Source of the DNA: an uncultured Clostridia bacterium
Lineage (GTDB): Bacteria; Bacillota; Clostridia; TANB77; CAG-508
DNA: 5,761 bases
Reading direction: 5' to 3'
Assembly: GCA_934169535.1 (NCBI GenBank)
Contig: CAKPOC010000059.1
Coordinates: forward strand, 1 to 5,761
Part shown: piece after piece, positions 1 to 5,761 of the stretch
Numbering within the stretch: position 1 is the stretch's first letter
Layout: each line of letters begins with the position of its first letter
Notes under the pieces: generated by a model
The model's input: only the letters and a program-made list of their open reading frames with translations
Database searches by the model: none
Told to the model about the DNA's origin: nothing
Program-made: the position numbers and the translations under genes

Positions 1-91
1 CTACTAAATTTATTGAAACTCCTGCCAAGATTAGCAATATCACGATTGTAACTACAAGCGCTACTAAAGTTATACCCTTATTCTTTTTCAT
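1..91 (-). CDS. Prepilin-like protein with class III (type IV pilin) N-terminus, partial
   Basis: Only the first 30 codons are in the window; the gene continues past the left edge. The protein begins MKKNKGITLVALVVTIV and goes on with a hydrophobic stretch ending LAGVSINLV. This is the layout of a prepilin: a short Lys-rich leader, a Gly at residue 6 as the predicted prepilin-peptidase cleavage site, then about 20 hydrophobic residues that would anchor the protein and form the pilin N-terminal helix. After cleavage, position +5 is Ala rather than the usual Glu. The start is fixed by a perfect AGGAGG (minus strand, 102-107) 10 bases upstream and by a near-consensus promoter at 159-187. Family knowledge: such proteins are pseudopilins or surface proteins exported by type IV pilus-like machines, and similar leaders are frequent in gut Clostridia. 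The mature domain is not visible, so the exact role is open. Confidence 0.8.
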   Translation of the reverse strand, partial: MKKNKGITLVALVVTIVILLILAGVSINLV

Positions 92-158
92 CTTTTGCTT
101 TCCTCCTCTTATTTTTGCCTTTTAATTTTAATAATTGTTTTATTATTTACTTTGTTTT

Positions 159-187
159 AGTATACTATTTCTTTTTTACCATGTCAA
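159..187 (-). promoter_or_regulatory. Near-consensus sigma-A promoter for the prepilin-like gene
   Basis: Read on the minus strand, TTGACA (182-187) is a perfect -35 hexamer. It is followed by a 17-base spacer and TATACT (159-164), a five-of-six -10 hexamer. Transcription would start near 152, giving a leader of about 60 bases before the ATG at 91. It is the best promoter in the window and suggests that the pilin-like gene is transcribed independently of the gene at 242-1135. No terminator was recognised between the two genes. Confidence 0.8.
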
Positions 188-241
188 TAAAAGTCATTAA
201 AATTATCTATTTGTAATTATTTTGTAACTGTTCCGCCTTTA

Positions 242-1135
242 CTATGATTTTATTTTTCTCATTAACATTATATATTTAAACTTAAACATATCCTTTTGCT
301 TGTCTGACACTGCTTTTGCAGTTTCATTTATTAGTATATATGTTTCTTCAATTTTGCTCTGGTTTGAATTATTTATCATAAGTTCTGAATTTACTAGATT
401 ATTTATTTGTTCATTTGCACTATTTATTCCAATTAGTGCTTCGTTCCAATTTTCAGTTTCAACATTTGCATAAGCTTTTAAAACTCCAGCCTTTATTTTG
501 AGCTCATAATAATTTTCTGTTGCGCCTTCTGCTGCATTTAAATATTCTGGAATATAATTATATATATTTGAAGCATTTATTAGTGCTTGCTCTTTTTCCT
601 TATTTTTTAAGCTTATAATTAAATTATCTAAATTTTCCGAAAAACCAAATATGTTTTCACTTGAAACATTTATACTGTTTAAATCTATAGTAATCGTAGC
701 CCATGAATTGTACAGCGTTTCAGCTTGTTTTAAAATTGTGTCCCAGTCTACATCATTTGAATCAGTTAATAATATTGGTACATTTTTTTCTTCATACTCG
801 CTCGTCTCTTCTTTAGAAGGACTACTGCTAGCCTCGCTTTGAGAAGACTGCTCTTGCGAGCTACTGCTGCTGCCACCACTATCATTTTGTGAAGAATCTT
901 TACTTTCTTCTAATTTCGTTTCTTGCTTTTCTATATTTATTTGAGGCTCAATTTCTAAATTATTTAGATTATTCATTATATATACAATTTTTGTGTCTAA
1001 AAATTGCACCTCTGAAGCAACTTTCTTATTTATATTTACTTCATCTGAACCTGCATTTAAAATTGCAAAACTCACCACTCCTATTACCAATATAAAAATT
1101 AAAACAGCTAAAATATATGTTAAAAATTTTTTCAT
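242..1135 (-). CDS. Membrane-anchored extracytoplasmic protein with serine-rich linker, unknown function
   Basis: 297 residues that I cannot assign to a named family. Residues about 4-27 are one hydrophobic segment after a MKK start, either an uncleaved signal anchor or a signal peptide. The protein has no cysteine, so it is not a lipoprotein. Residues 30-75 are polar and Asn/Glu-rich. Residues 76-112 are a low-complexity linker with 17 serines out of 37 plus many Glu and Gln, typical of a flexible tether outside the membrane. Residues about 118-297 look mostly helical, with tryptophans at 131, 145 and 230, and could form a helical-bundle or repeat-like domain. The start is supported by GAAAGG (1144-1149) 8 bases upstream; the protein would face the outside of the cell. 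It lies upstream of, and on the same strand as, the prepilin-like gene, so a role at the cell surface is reasonable but inferred. Confidence 0.85.
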   Translation of the reverse strand: MKKFLTYILAVLIFILVIGVVSFAILNAGSDEVNINKKVASEVQFLDTKIVYIMNNLNNLEIEPQINIEKQETKLEESKDSSQNDSGGSSSSSQEQSSQSEASSSPSKEETSEYEEKNVPILLTDSNDVDWDTILKQAETLYNSWATITIDLNSINVSSENIFGFSENLDNLIISLKNKEKEQALINASNIYNYIPEYLNAAEGATENYYELKIKAGVLKAYANVETENWNEALIGINSANEQINNLVNSELMINNSNQSKIEETYILINETAKAVSDKQKDMFKFKYIMLMRKIKS

Positions 1136-1180
1136 ATTTACAACCTTTCAAAATTATTATTTACAGATAACTTACAAATT

Positions 1181-1210
1181 ATTCTAAGTATATTGTATTA
1201 ATTAATGCAA
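1181..1210 (-). promoter_or_regulatory. Possible promoter for the serine-rich-linker gene
   Basis: On the minus strand TTGCAT (1205-1210) is followed by 18 bases and TAGAAT (1181-1186). The -10 matches five of six consensus bases and the -35 only three. It lies in the divergent intergenic region, with a predicted transcript start about 40 bases ahead of the ATG at 1135. In DNA this AT-rich such matches occur by chance, so the call is tentative. Confidence 0.4.
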
Positions 1211-1235
1211 ATAATAATTTCAGAGGAAAAAAGTT

Positions 1236-1547
1236 ATGTATTCTAGTGTTAAATTATATAGTAATAAAGATGGTGAGATTTTTAATTTTTTATCAAAATA
1301 TTATAAATCTGCTAATCTATCATATAAAAATATTAAAGATTTAGATGTATATCTGCATAGTTTAGAATGGCAGCAAGAATTTAAAAATCCTGTTGAGATA
1401 GCAACAATTCTTGGTGTGTTTTCTGATAATATGGATTCCTTTGATTTAAATATGTGGATTTCTTTAGACAAGGGCTATTTTATTAATGTTACCAATTCTA
1501 ATGCAGACAGAATAATTAGGTACCTTTATGAAAGGTACCCATATTAA
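1236..1547 (+). CDS. Small conserved-looking protein of unknown function
   Basis: 103 residues, the only convincing plus-strand gene here. AGAGGA stands just upstream, with GAGG at 1223-1226 and a 9-base spacer to the ATG, which supports this start. The protein appears soluble and cytoplasmic: no signal peptide and no membrane segment. It begins with a helix-rich half (residues about 10-60, with W45 and the stretch EFKNPVEIATILGVF) and ends in an alternating, probably alpha/beta half (MWISLDKGYFINVTN, then a final helix DRIIRYLYERYPY). The aromatic content (nine or more Tyr, two Trp) and tidy secondary-structure pattern argue for a real folded protein. I do not recognise the family and assign no function. 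The gene is convergent with gpsA, and its TAA (1545-1547) directly abuts the gpsA stop codon. Confidence 0.8.
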   Translation: MYSSVKLYSNKDGEIFNFLSKYYKSANLSYKNIKDLDVYLHSLEWQQEFKNPVEIATILGVFSDNMDSFDLNMWISLDKGYFINVTNSNADRIIRYLYERYPY

Positions 1548-1552
1548 TTATT
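1511..1552. terminator. Hairpin at the convergent gene junction, possible bidirectional terminator
   Basis: GGTACCTTT (1519-1527) pairs perfectly with AAAGGTACC (1531-1539) around a 3-base loop. Outside it, AATAATTA (1511-1518) pairs perfectly with TAATTATT (1545-1552), with a 5-base bulge (1540-1544) on one side. That makes 17 base pairs in two blocks, centred on the last codons of the plus-strand small gene and reaching the gpsA stop codon. The plus-strand transcript then meets a T-rich stretch with five Ts at 1558-1562; the minus-strand transcript ends in a weaker T-rich run. The structure is symmetric enough to stop both convergent transcripts, but neither side has a classic uninterrupted U-tract immediately after the stem. 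Confidence 0.55.
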
Positions 1553-2531
1553 CGCTCTTTTTGCCTCTTGTCATAAGTATTGTTACCGCTTCTTTTGGCT
1601 CTAATCCATTATATAAAACATCATAAACCGTATTTACAATAGGCATTTCCACATCATATTTTTTAGCAAGTTCATAAGCAATATCTATGTTGTCTATACT
1701 TTCAATTACCATTCCAATTTCTTTTTTAGCTTCTTCTACAGTATAGCCCTTTCCTATAAGTTTTCCTGCTCTTCTATTTCTAGAATGTTCGCTCATACAT
1801 GTTACTATTAAATCTCCTAATCCTGAAAGGCCATAAAATGTATCGTGGTTTCCTCCCATTTTTACGCCTAGTCTCGATATTTCAACAAGGCCCCTTGAGA
1901 TTAGTGCTGCAAAGCTATTATCGCCTAAACCTAGCTCTGTTGCAATTCCTGCACAAAATGCAATAATATTTTTTAGTGCTCCACCTAGTTCTACTCCTAT
2001 TACATCATCTGAAGTGTATACTCTCATGTTTTCACACATAAAAGTTTCTTGCACTAAATTTCTAACATTTTCTGATTTAGATGCAATTACTATGGCTGTT
2101 GGAATTCCAACAGAAACTTCTTCTGCATGGCTTGGGCCTGAAAAAATTCCATATTCCTTACCTGGAAGCTCTTCTTCTATAATTTGGCTTAGTGTTTTAA
2201 GTGATCCTTCTTCTAAACCTTTTGCACACATTATAATTGGTTGATTTTGTACAAATTCTTCATATTTTTTTATAGTTGAACGTACAAATTTAGATGGTGT
2301 TACGTGAAGGATAATATCAGTTCCTTCTATAACCTCTTTTAGATTTGTTGAACATGTTACATTTTGTGGAATTGTAGCATTTGGTAAAAATTTGCACTTT
2401 TTTTTGTTATTTATTGCATCAGTTTCTTCCTGAGTAAATGACCAAATTTTAACGTTATTTCCTAAGTTTGCTAAATGTATGCTTAATGCTACTCCCCATG
2501 TTCCGCTTCCTATCACTGCTATATTTTTCAT
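1548..2531 (-). CDS. gpsA: NAD(P)-dependent glycerol-3-phosphate dehydrogenase
   Basis: 327 residues, the usual GpsA length. The enzyme reduces dihydroxyacetone phosphate to sn-glycerol 3-phosphate in the cytoplasm, supplying the backbone of phospholipids. The N-terminal Rossmann domain carries the dinucleotide loop GSGTWG at residues 8-13. Other family landmarks are CAKGLEEG (101-108, with K103), FSGPSHAEEV (129-138), the catalytic lysine region ELGGALKNIIA (K186), GLSGLGDLIVTC (233-244) and SRNRR (249-253) in the all-helical C-terminal domain. No key residue appears to be missing. The ATG is supported by GAAGGAG (2540-2546) 8 bases upstream. The gene follows plsY by 63 bases, so the enzyme supplying glycerol 3-phosphate and the acyltransferase using it are encoded side by side. 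It ends against the convergent small gene. Confidence 0.97.
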   Translation of the reverse strand: MKNIAVIGSGTWGVALSIHLANLGNNVKIWSFTQEETDAINNKKKCKFLPNATIPQNVTCSTNLKEVIEGTDIILHVTPSKFVRSTIKKYEEFVQNQPIIMCAKGLEEGSLKTLSQIIEEELPGKEYGIFSGPSHAEEVSVGIPTAIVIASKSENVRNLVQETFMCENMRVYTSDDVIGVELGGALKNIIAFCAGIATELGLGDNSFAALISRGLVEISRLGVKMGGNHDTFYGLSGLGDLIVTCMSEHSRNRRAGKLIGKGYTVEEAKKEIGMVIESIDNIDIAYELAKKYDVEMPIVNTVYDVLYNGLEPKEAVTILMTRGKKSE

Positions 2532-2560
2532 AAGTTTTTCTCCTTCTATACTTAAAATTT

Positions 2561-2586
2561 TGCCTACAAAATTATTTCTGTAGGCA
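2561..2586. other. Perfect 8-bp inverted repeat in the plsY-gpsA gap
   Basis: TGCCTACA (2561-2568) and TGTAGGCA (2579-2586) are perfect inverted copies separated by 10 bases. They sit in the 63-base gap between the plsY stop and the gpsA ribosome binding site. On the minus strand, the direction of transcription, the stem is followed by AAAATTTTAAG rather than a U-tract, so it is not a standard intrinsic terminator. It could be an mRNA stability or processing element, a partial attenuator, or an operator. It does not overlap the ribosome binding site at 2540-2546. Confidence 0.5.
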
Positions 2587-2594
2587 TTTCATAT

Positions 2595-3218
2595 TTATTT
2601 ATTAAAATTTATTTTGTTTTCTTTTCCTTCTAAAAGTCTTGATATGTTTGCTCTGTGATTATATAAAACAAATGCTGCAAGTATTATTCCAAAAATTATG
2701 TAATTTCCTTCAACTATGTAATTGGTATGTATAAATACTGTAAGTATTGGGAATAAAATTGCTGCTGCAACTGATCCTAATGATACAATTTTTGAAAATG
2801 CCATTAATACTAACGCAAATACTAAGCATATTAATCCAATTTTCCAATTTATAATTAAAATTACTCCTAATGATGTTGCAACACCCTTTCCTCCTTTAAA
2901 TCCAAAGAATATTGGAAATGTATGCCCTAATACTACAAATATTGCTGCAAGTTGTACAAGTAGTGCTTTATCTGTTCCACTTGCGATATTCCCTGCAATA
3001 ATTGCTATTAAGACTGCAAGTATTCCTTTTAAACAGTCACATAAAAGAGTTAATGCTGCTGCTTTTTTTCCTACTGTTCTTAAAACATTTGTACTTCCTG
3101 CATTTCCACTTCCTTGAGTTCTTACATCTATTCCAGCAAATTTTTTACCAAAAATTACTGAAAAGCTTATGCTTCCTAAAAGATATGCTATTATTGAAAC
3201 TATTATATATGATGCCAT
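2595..3218 (-). CDS. plsY: Acyl-phosphate:glycerol-3-phosphate acyltransferase PlsY
   Basis: 207 residues, normal for this integral membrane enzyme. PlsY moves an acyl group from acyl phosphate (made by PlsX) to position 1 of glycerol 3-phosphate, giving lysophosphatidic acid, the first committed membrane-phospholipid step in most Gram-positive bacteria. The three conserved cytoplasmic motifs are visible: GSISFSVIFGK (15-25); GSGNAGSTNVLR (36-47), followed by D61 and KG (64-65); and GHTFPIFFGFKGGKGVATS (98-116). The hydrophobic segments between them fit a multi-pass topology. The tail NHRANISRLLEGKENK is also typical. Motif 2 reads NAGSTN where NPGATN is more usual, a mild variation. The start is fixed by a perfect AGGAGG (3227-3232) 8 bases upstream. 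Only 19 bases separate it from the der stop, so it is almost certainly co-transcribed with der. Confidence 0.97.
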   Translation of the reverse strand: MASYIIVSIIAYLLGSISFSVIFGKKFAGIDVRTQGSGNAGSTNVLRTVGKKAAALTLLCDCLKGILAVLIAIIAGNIASGTDKALLVQLAAIFVVLGHTFPIFFGFKGGKGVATSLGVILIINWKIGLICLVFALVLMAFSKIVSLGSVAAAILFPILTVFIHTNYIVEGNYIIFGIILAAFVLYNHRANISRLLEGKENKINFNK

Positions 3219-3237
3219 ATTTTTATCCTCCTAATAA

Positions 3238-4581
3238 TTATTTTGTATTACTTTTTTCGCCTTTTTCTATTTTCTCTCTTGTTATCATTCTAATTGGTGT
3301 TCCGGTTAATCCAAACTCTTTTCTTATTTGATTTACCAAATATCTTTCATATGAAAAGTGGAATAACTTTTTATCATTTACAAACACAACAAATGTTGGT
3401 GGTTTTGTTGTTGCTTGTGTCATATAATAAATTTTTAGTCTTCTTCCTTTATCTGTTGGTGGCTGAACAACTGCTATTGCCTCGTTTAATACTTGGTTTA
3501 AAACAGATGTTGATACTCTTAAAGAGTTTTGGCTTGCAACACTATTTATTAAATTGAATAATTTATCAACCCTTTGCCCTGTTTTTGCAGAAATAAATAA
3601 AATTGGTGCATAAGTTAAATATGGTAGTTTTTCATAAACTTCCTTAGTGTATTTTTCTAACGTGCCATTTGCTTTTTCGTATTCGTCCCATTTATTTACG
3701 GCTATAATTACACCTTTTCCAGCTTCATGTGCTTCTCCTGCAATTTTAGTATCTTGCTCCGTTACTCCCTCTAAAGCATCTATCATAAGAACACATACAT
3801 CTGCTCTTTCAATTGCAAGGAGTGTTCTTGCAACACTGAATTTTTCTATTCTTTCATTTACTTTACTATGTTTACGAATCCCTGCTGTATCTATGAAAAT
3901 ATATTTTCCATACTCATTTTCAAAGTTTGAATCTATTGCATCTCTTGTAGTTCCTGCAATATTGCTTACTATTAAACGATTCTCTCCAAGTATTTTATTT
4001 ACTAAAGATGATTTTCCTACATTTGGCTTTCCTATTATTGCAACTTTTGTAATTCCTTCATCTTCTTTTCCATCATCGTCTTTTGGTAGGTTATTATATA
4101 TTTCGTCTAAAACGTCACCTATTCCTATTGCATTTACAGATGATACTCTAAATGGATCTCCTAGTCCTAAATTATAGAACTCATAAATTTCAGGAACATC
4201 TTTTCCAAAATTATCAGCTTTATTGCAAACTAAAACAATTGGCTTTTTGGCTTTTCTTAATATTTGGGCAATTTCCATATCTTGTGCAGTTACACCCTGC
4301 TTCATATCTGTTACAAACACTATTACATCTGCCATTGAAATTGCAATTTCCGCTTGTGTACGCATTTGAGATGTTATTGTATCTTCCTCGTCAAATTCAA
4401 TTCCTCCTGTGTCTATAAGTGTAAAGGTTTTTCCACGCCAGTTTGCTTCTGCATAAACTCTATCTCTTGTAACTCCTGGAGTGTCTTCAACTATTGAAAT
4501 TCTTTTTCCGACTATATAGTTAAAAAATGTAGATTTCCCAACATTTGGTCTTCCTACTATTGCTACCATTGGTTTTGACAT
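3238..4581 (-). CDS. der: Ribosome biogenesis GTPase Der (EngA), tandem GTPase domains
   Basis: 447 residues, full length. Der is an essential cytoplasmic GTPase that binds the large ribosomal subunit late in its assembly. It has two GTPase domains in tandem and a KH-like C-terminal domain. Domain 1 shows G1 GRPNVGKS (10-17), switch region DTPGVTRDR (33-41), G3 DTGG (57-60), G4 NKAD (120-123) and a G5-like SSVNA (147-151). Domain 2 shows G1 GKPNVGKS (184-191), GTTRDAID (210-217), G3 DTAG (231-234), G4 NKWD (296-299) and G5 SAK (331-333). The KH-like domain covers about residues 350-440. All nucleotide-binding motifs are present. The start is supported by AAGGAAGG (4591-4598) 9 bases upstream. 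It is the first gene of the likely der-plsY-gpsA unit, 55 bases after the upstream membrane protein gene. Confidence 0.98.
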   Translation of the reverse strand: MSKPMVAIVGRPNVGKSTFFNYIVGKRISIVEDTPGVTRDRVYAEANWRGKTFTLIDTGGIEFDEEDTITSQMRTQAEIAISMADVIVFVTDMKQGVTAQDMEIAQILRKAKKPIVLVCNKADNFGKDVPEIYEFYNLGLGDPFRVSSVNAIGIGDVLDEIYNNLPKDDDGKEDEGITKVAIIGKPNVGKSSLVNKILGENRLIVSNIAGTTRDAIDSNFENEYGKYIFIDTAGIRKHSKVNERIEKFSVARTLLAIERADVCVLMIDALEGVTEQDTKIAGEAHEAGKGVIIAVNKWDEYEKANGTLEKYTKEVYEKLPYLTYAPILFISAKTGQRVDKLFNLINSVASQNSLRVSTSVLNQVLNEAIAVVQPPTDKGRRLKIYYMTQATTKPPTFVVFVNDKKLFHFSYERYLVNQIRKEFGLTGTPIRMITREKIEKGEKSNTK

Positions 4582-4618
4582 TATTGCTATCCTTCCTTTC
4601 TACAATTTTTACATATTT

Positions 4619-4647
4619 ATTTTACTAAAAAAACTGCTAAATAACAA
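4619..4647 (-). promoter_or_regulatory. Possible promoter for the der-plsY-gpsA unit
   Basis: On the minus strand TTGTTA (4642-4647, four of six bases matching -35) is followed by exactly 17 bases and TAAAAT (4619-4624, five of six matching -10). The -35 overlaps the last codons of the upstream membrane protein gene. The start point would be near 4612, leaving about 30 bases before the der ATG with the ribosome binding site inside. Position and spacing are right; the AT-rich background makes the match only suggestive. Confidence 0.45.
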
Positions 4648-5761
4648 GTGTTTTTTGCTTTATTTTTATTACAATAAGTGTGATTACACCTAATATCGAT
4701 ACCACATATGATGTTAGCATTAGGTTAGTTCCTAAATATTTAACAGTTATTGTGCTTTGAGATTTTTCTTTAAGCTCTATTTGTATAAAACCGTATTCTG
4801 ATTCTGTGTATTTTATTTCATTTTCATTTTCATAAATTCTGTATCCTATATAATAAGTATATGGAAGTTCTACTTTTGTTCCTTCTTCTGCGTTCTCTAG
4901 AGTTAGCTCCATATTTGAACCATTTTTTCGATAATTTTTAATTGTAGTTTTTTTACTATTTAATATTACTGGCTCGTCTTTTCTATTTATTACATAATCT
5001 TTATTCTTGAACATTTTGCTTGGCATATATTCCATGCTTGCCATTCCTGAATGTACTCTTCCCGTTTGGCTAGAAAATTCTACAGGCTCTAAAAGTTCTT
5101 CCTCTTTATAGTTTGTACTAAAATTAAGTTTATTTACATATAATGCTGTAATACATAATGTTATTATAAAAAGCATTGTTACATCAGATTGTTTAAAGTT
5201 TTTTATAATTACTCCAAAATTTATTGCTGCAATTATAGCAAAAAAGAATGAAGTAAATTCATAAAGCCTAAATGTGAATTGTATCATTGTAAGTATGCTT
5301 GGCAGCTTTTCGTATGGGAATATATTTAGCGACACTATAGTAAGAATAACTCCTGACAATATAAAAAATAAATATAGTGGTTTTATGCTTTTATCTATTT
5401 TTTTATATGCTAGCGGTGTTAAAACAAGGCCTGCTAAAGTAACTAGTCCTATTTCATATATTCTAGCACTAGTATCTAATGTGATAAATAATTCATAAAA
5501 TTTAGGTTTTAATGATTTTAATACATCTAGCCTCTGCATTCTACCAGGAACAAAAACTTCATATTCTGCTGAAAAATAACTTTGCAATAATCCTACCCAG
5601 TAAAAACTTGTTAGAACTAGAATAAATACTAAATTTTTTATAATTTGCATTATGGGCTGTTTTATGTTTTCTTTATTTTTTACTTTTAAAGCAATCTCTA
5701 TTACCACATATGCTAGGCATAATATTGCTGCATACATTGTTATTACTGTGTGTGTTATTAC
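4637..5761 (-). CDS. Multi-pass membrane protein, YfhO / PTPS-related (GT-C-like) group, C-terminal part
   Basis: The reading frame stays open to the right edge. The Met at 5735-5737 is internal: eight codons precede it (VITHTVIT), with no ribosome binding site in view. 374 residues are visible, numbered here from the edge. Membrane segments lie near residues 1-25, 39-61, 103-120, 128-147, 155-186, 194-209 and 344-366. Between the last two is a polar, probably beta-rich domain facing outside. Recognisable blocks are the helix with TH, the stretch FPYEKLPSILTMIQF followed by R165, the motif MEYMPSK (243-249), LPYTYYIGYR (299-308) and TESEYGFIQIEL (319-330). From family memory these match large bacterial membrane proteins annotated as YfhO-like or 6-pyruvoyl-tetrahydropterin synthase-related, thought to be GT-C-type glycosyltransferases for cell-surface glycans. 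Catalytic residues would be in the missing N-terminal part. The activity is inferred. Confidence 0.8.
   Translation of the reverse strand, partial: VITHTVITMYAAILCLAYVVIEIALKVKNKENIKQPIMQIIKNLVFILVLTSFYWVGLLQSYFSAEYEVFVPGRMQRLDVLKSLKPKFYELFITLDTSARIYEIGLVTLAGLVLTPLAYKKIDKSIKPLYLFFILSGVILTIVSLNIFPYEKLPSILTMIQFTFRLYEFTSFFFAIIAAINFGVIIKNFKQSDVTMLFIITLCITALYVNKLNFSTNYKEEELLEPVEFSSQTGRVHSGMASMEYMPSKMFKNKDYVINRKDEPVILNSKKTTIKNYRKNGSNMELTLENAEEGTKVELPYTYYIGYRIYENENEIKYTESEYGFIQIELKEKSQSTITVKYLGTNLMLTSYVVSILGVITLIVIKIKQKTLVI

Noticed and set aside
195..241. Terminator after the serine-rich-linker gene
   Set aside because: Only a 4-5 bp GTAA/TTAC pairing can be drawn and no U-tract follows. No support for a terminator.
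1160..1201. Plus-strand promoter for the small gene, such as TTACAA (1172-1177) with TATTAA (1196-1201)
   Set aside because: The hexamers are poor and several equally weak alternatives exist in this AT-rich stretch. A promoter must exist nearby but cannot be placed from sequence alone.
2722..3117. Plus-strand open frame of 131 codons antisense to plsY
   Set aside because: Entirely covered by plsY, whose motifs are intact. No ribosome binding site or family resemblance was seen.
3647..4177. Plus-strand open frame of 176 codons inside der
   Set aside because: It lies antisense within an unambiguous, full-length der. Its composition is that expected from reading the reverse complement of a conserved gene, and it has no ribosome binding site.
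4627..4656. AAAAAAC / GTTTTTT inverted repeat at the end of the membrane protein gene, as an intrinsic terminator
   Set aside because: The stem is nearly all A-T with a 15-base loop, so it would be too weak. The T-run more likely forms part of the spacer of the possible der promoter.
5735..5737. ATG as the true start of the right-hand membrane protein
   Set aside because: The frame stays open to the window edge, the preceding codons continue the membrane helix, no ribosome binding site is in view, and family members are much longer.

Overview
The window looks like a chromosomal segment of an AT-rich Firmicute, most likely a member of the Clostridia. This rests on the low G+C (about 30% by eye, not computed), strong AGGAGG-type ribosome binding sites, a der-plsY-gpsA cluster of clostridial type, and a pilin-like protein start of a kind common in gut Clostridia. 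No rRNA, tRNA, CRISPR array or insertion sequence was seen, and no gene-free stretch exceeds 150 bases.

Right side (4637-5761, minus strand): the C-terminal 374 residues of a large polytopic membrane protein, whose start lies beyond the window. Its conserved blocks resemble the YfhO / PTPS-related (GT-C-like) membrane protein group. Centre (1548-4581, minus strand): a housekeeping cluster of der (ribosome-assembly GTPase), plsY (acylphosphate:glycerol-3-phosphate acyltransferase) and gpsA (glycerol-3-phosphate dehydrogenase). GpsA makes glycerol 3-phosphate and PlsY acylates it to lysophosphatidate, so the last two genes are consecutive steps of phospholipid synthesis. A plausible promoter sits just ahead of der. 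A perfect 8-bp hairpin lies between plsY and gpsA.

Left side: a small plus-strand gene of unknown function (1236-1547) converges on gpsA. The two stop codons abut with no spacer, and a strong two-part hairpin spans the junction. Divergent from the small gene is a minus-strand gene (242-1135) for a membrane-anchored protein with a serine-rich linker and an extracytoplasmic domain of unknown function. After a 150-bp gap holding a near-consensus sigma-A promoter comes the first 30 codons of a prepilin-like protein (1-91, minus strand), which runs off the left edge.

The central block is ordinary core genome. The left end is the less explored part: two probable surface proteins, one with a type IV pilin-like N-terminus that lacks the usual Glu at +5, and a small conserved-looking orphan. 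I found no clear evidence of a novel multi-gene system.
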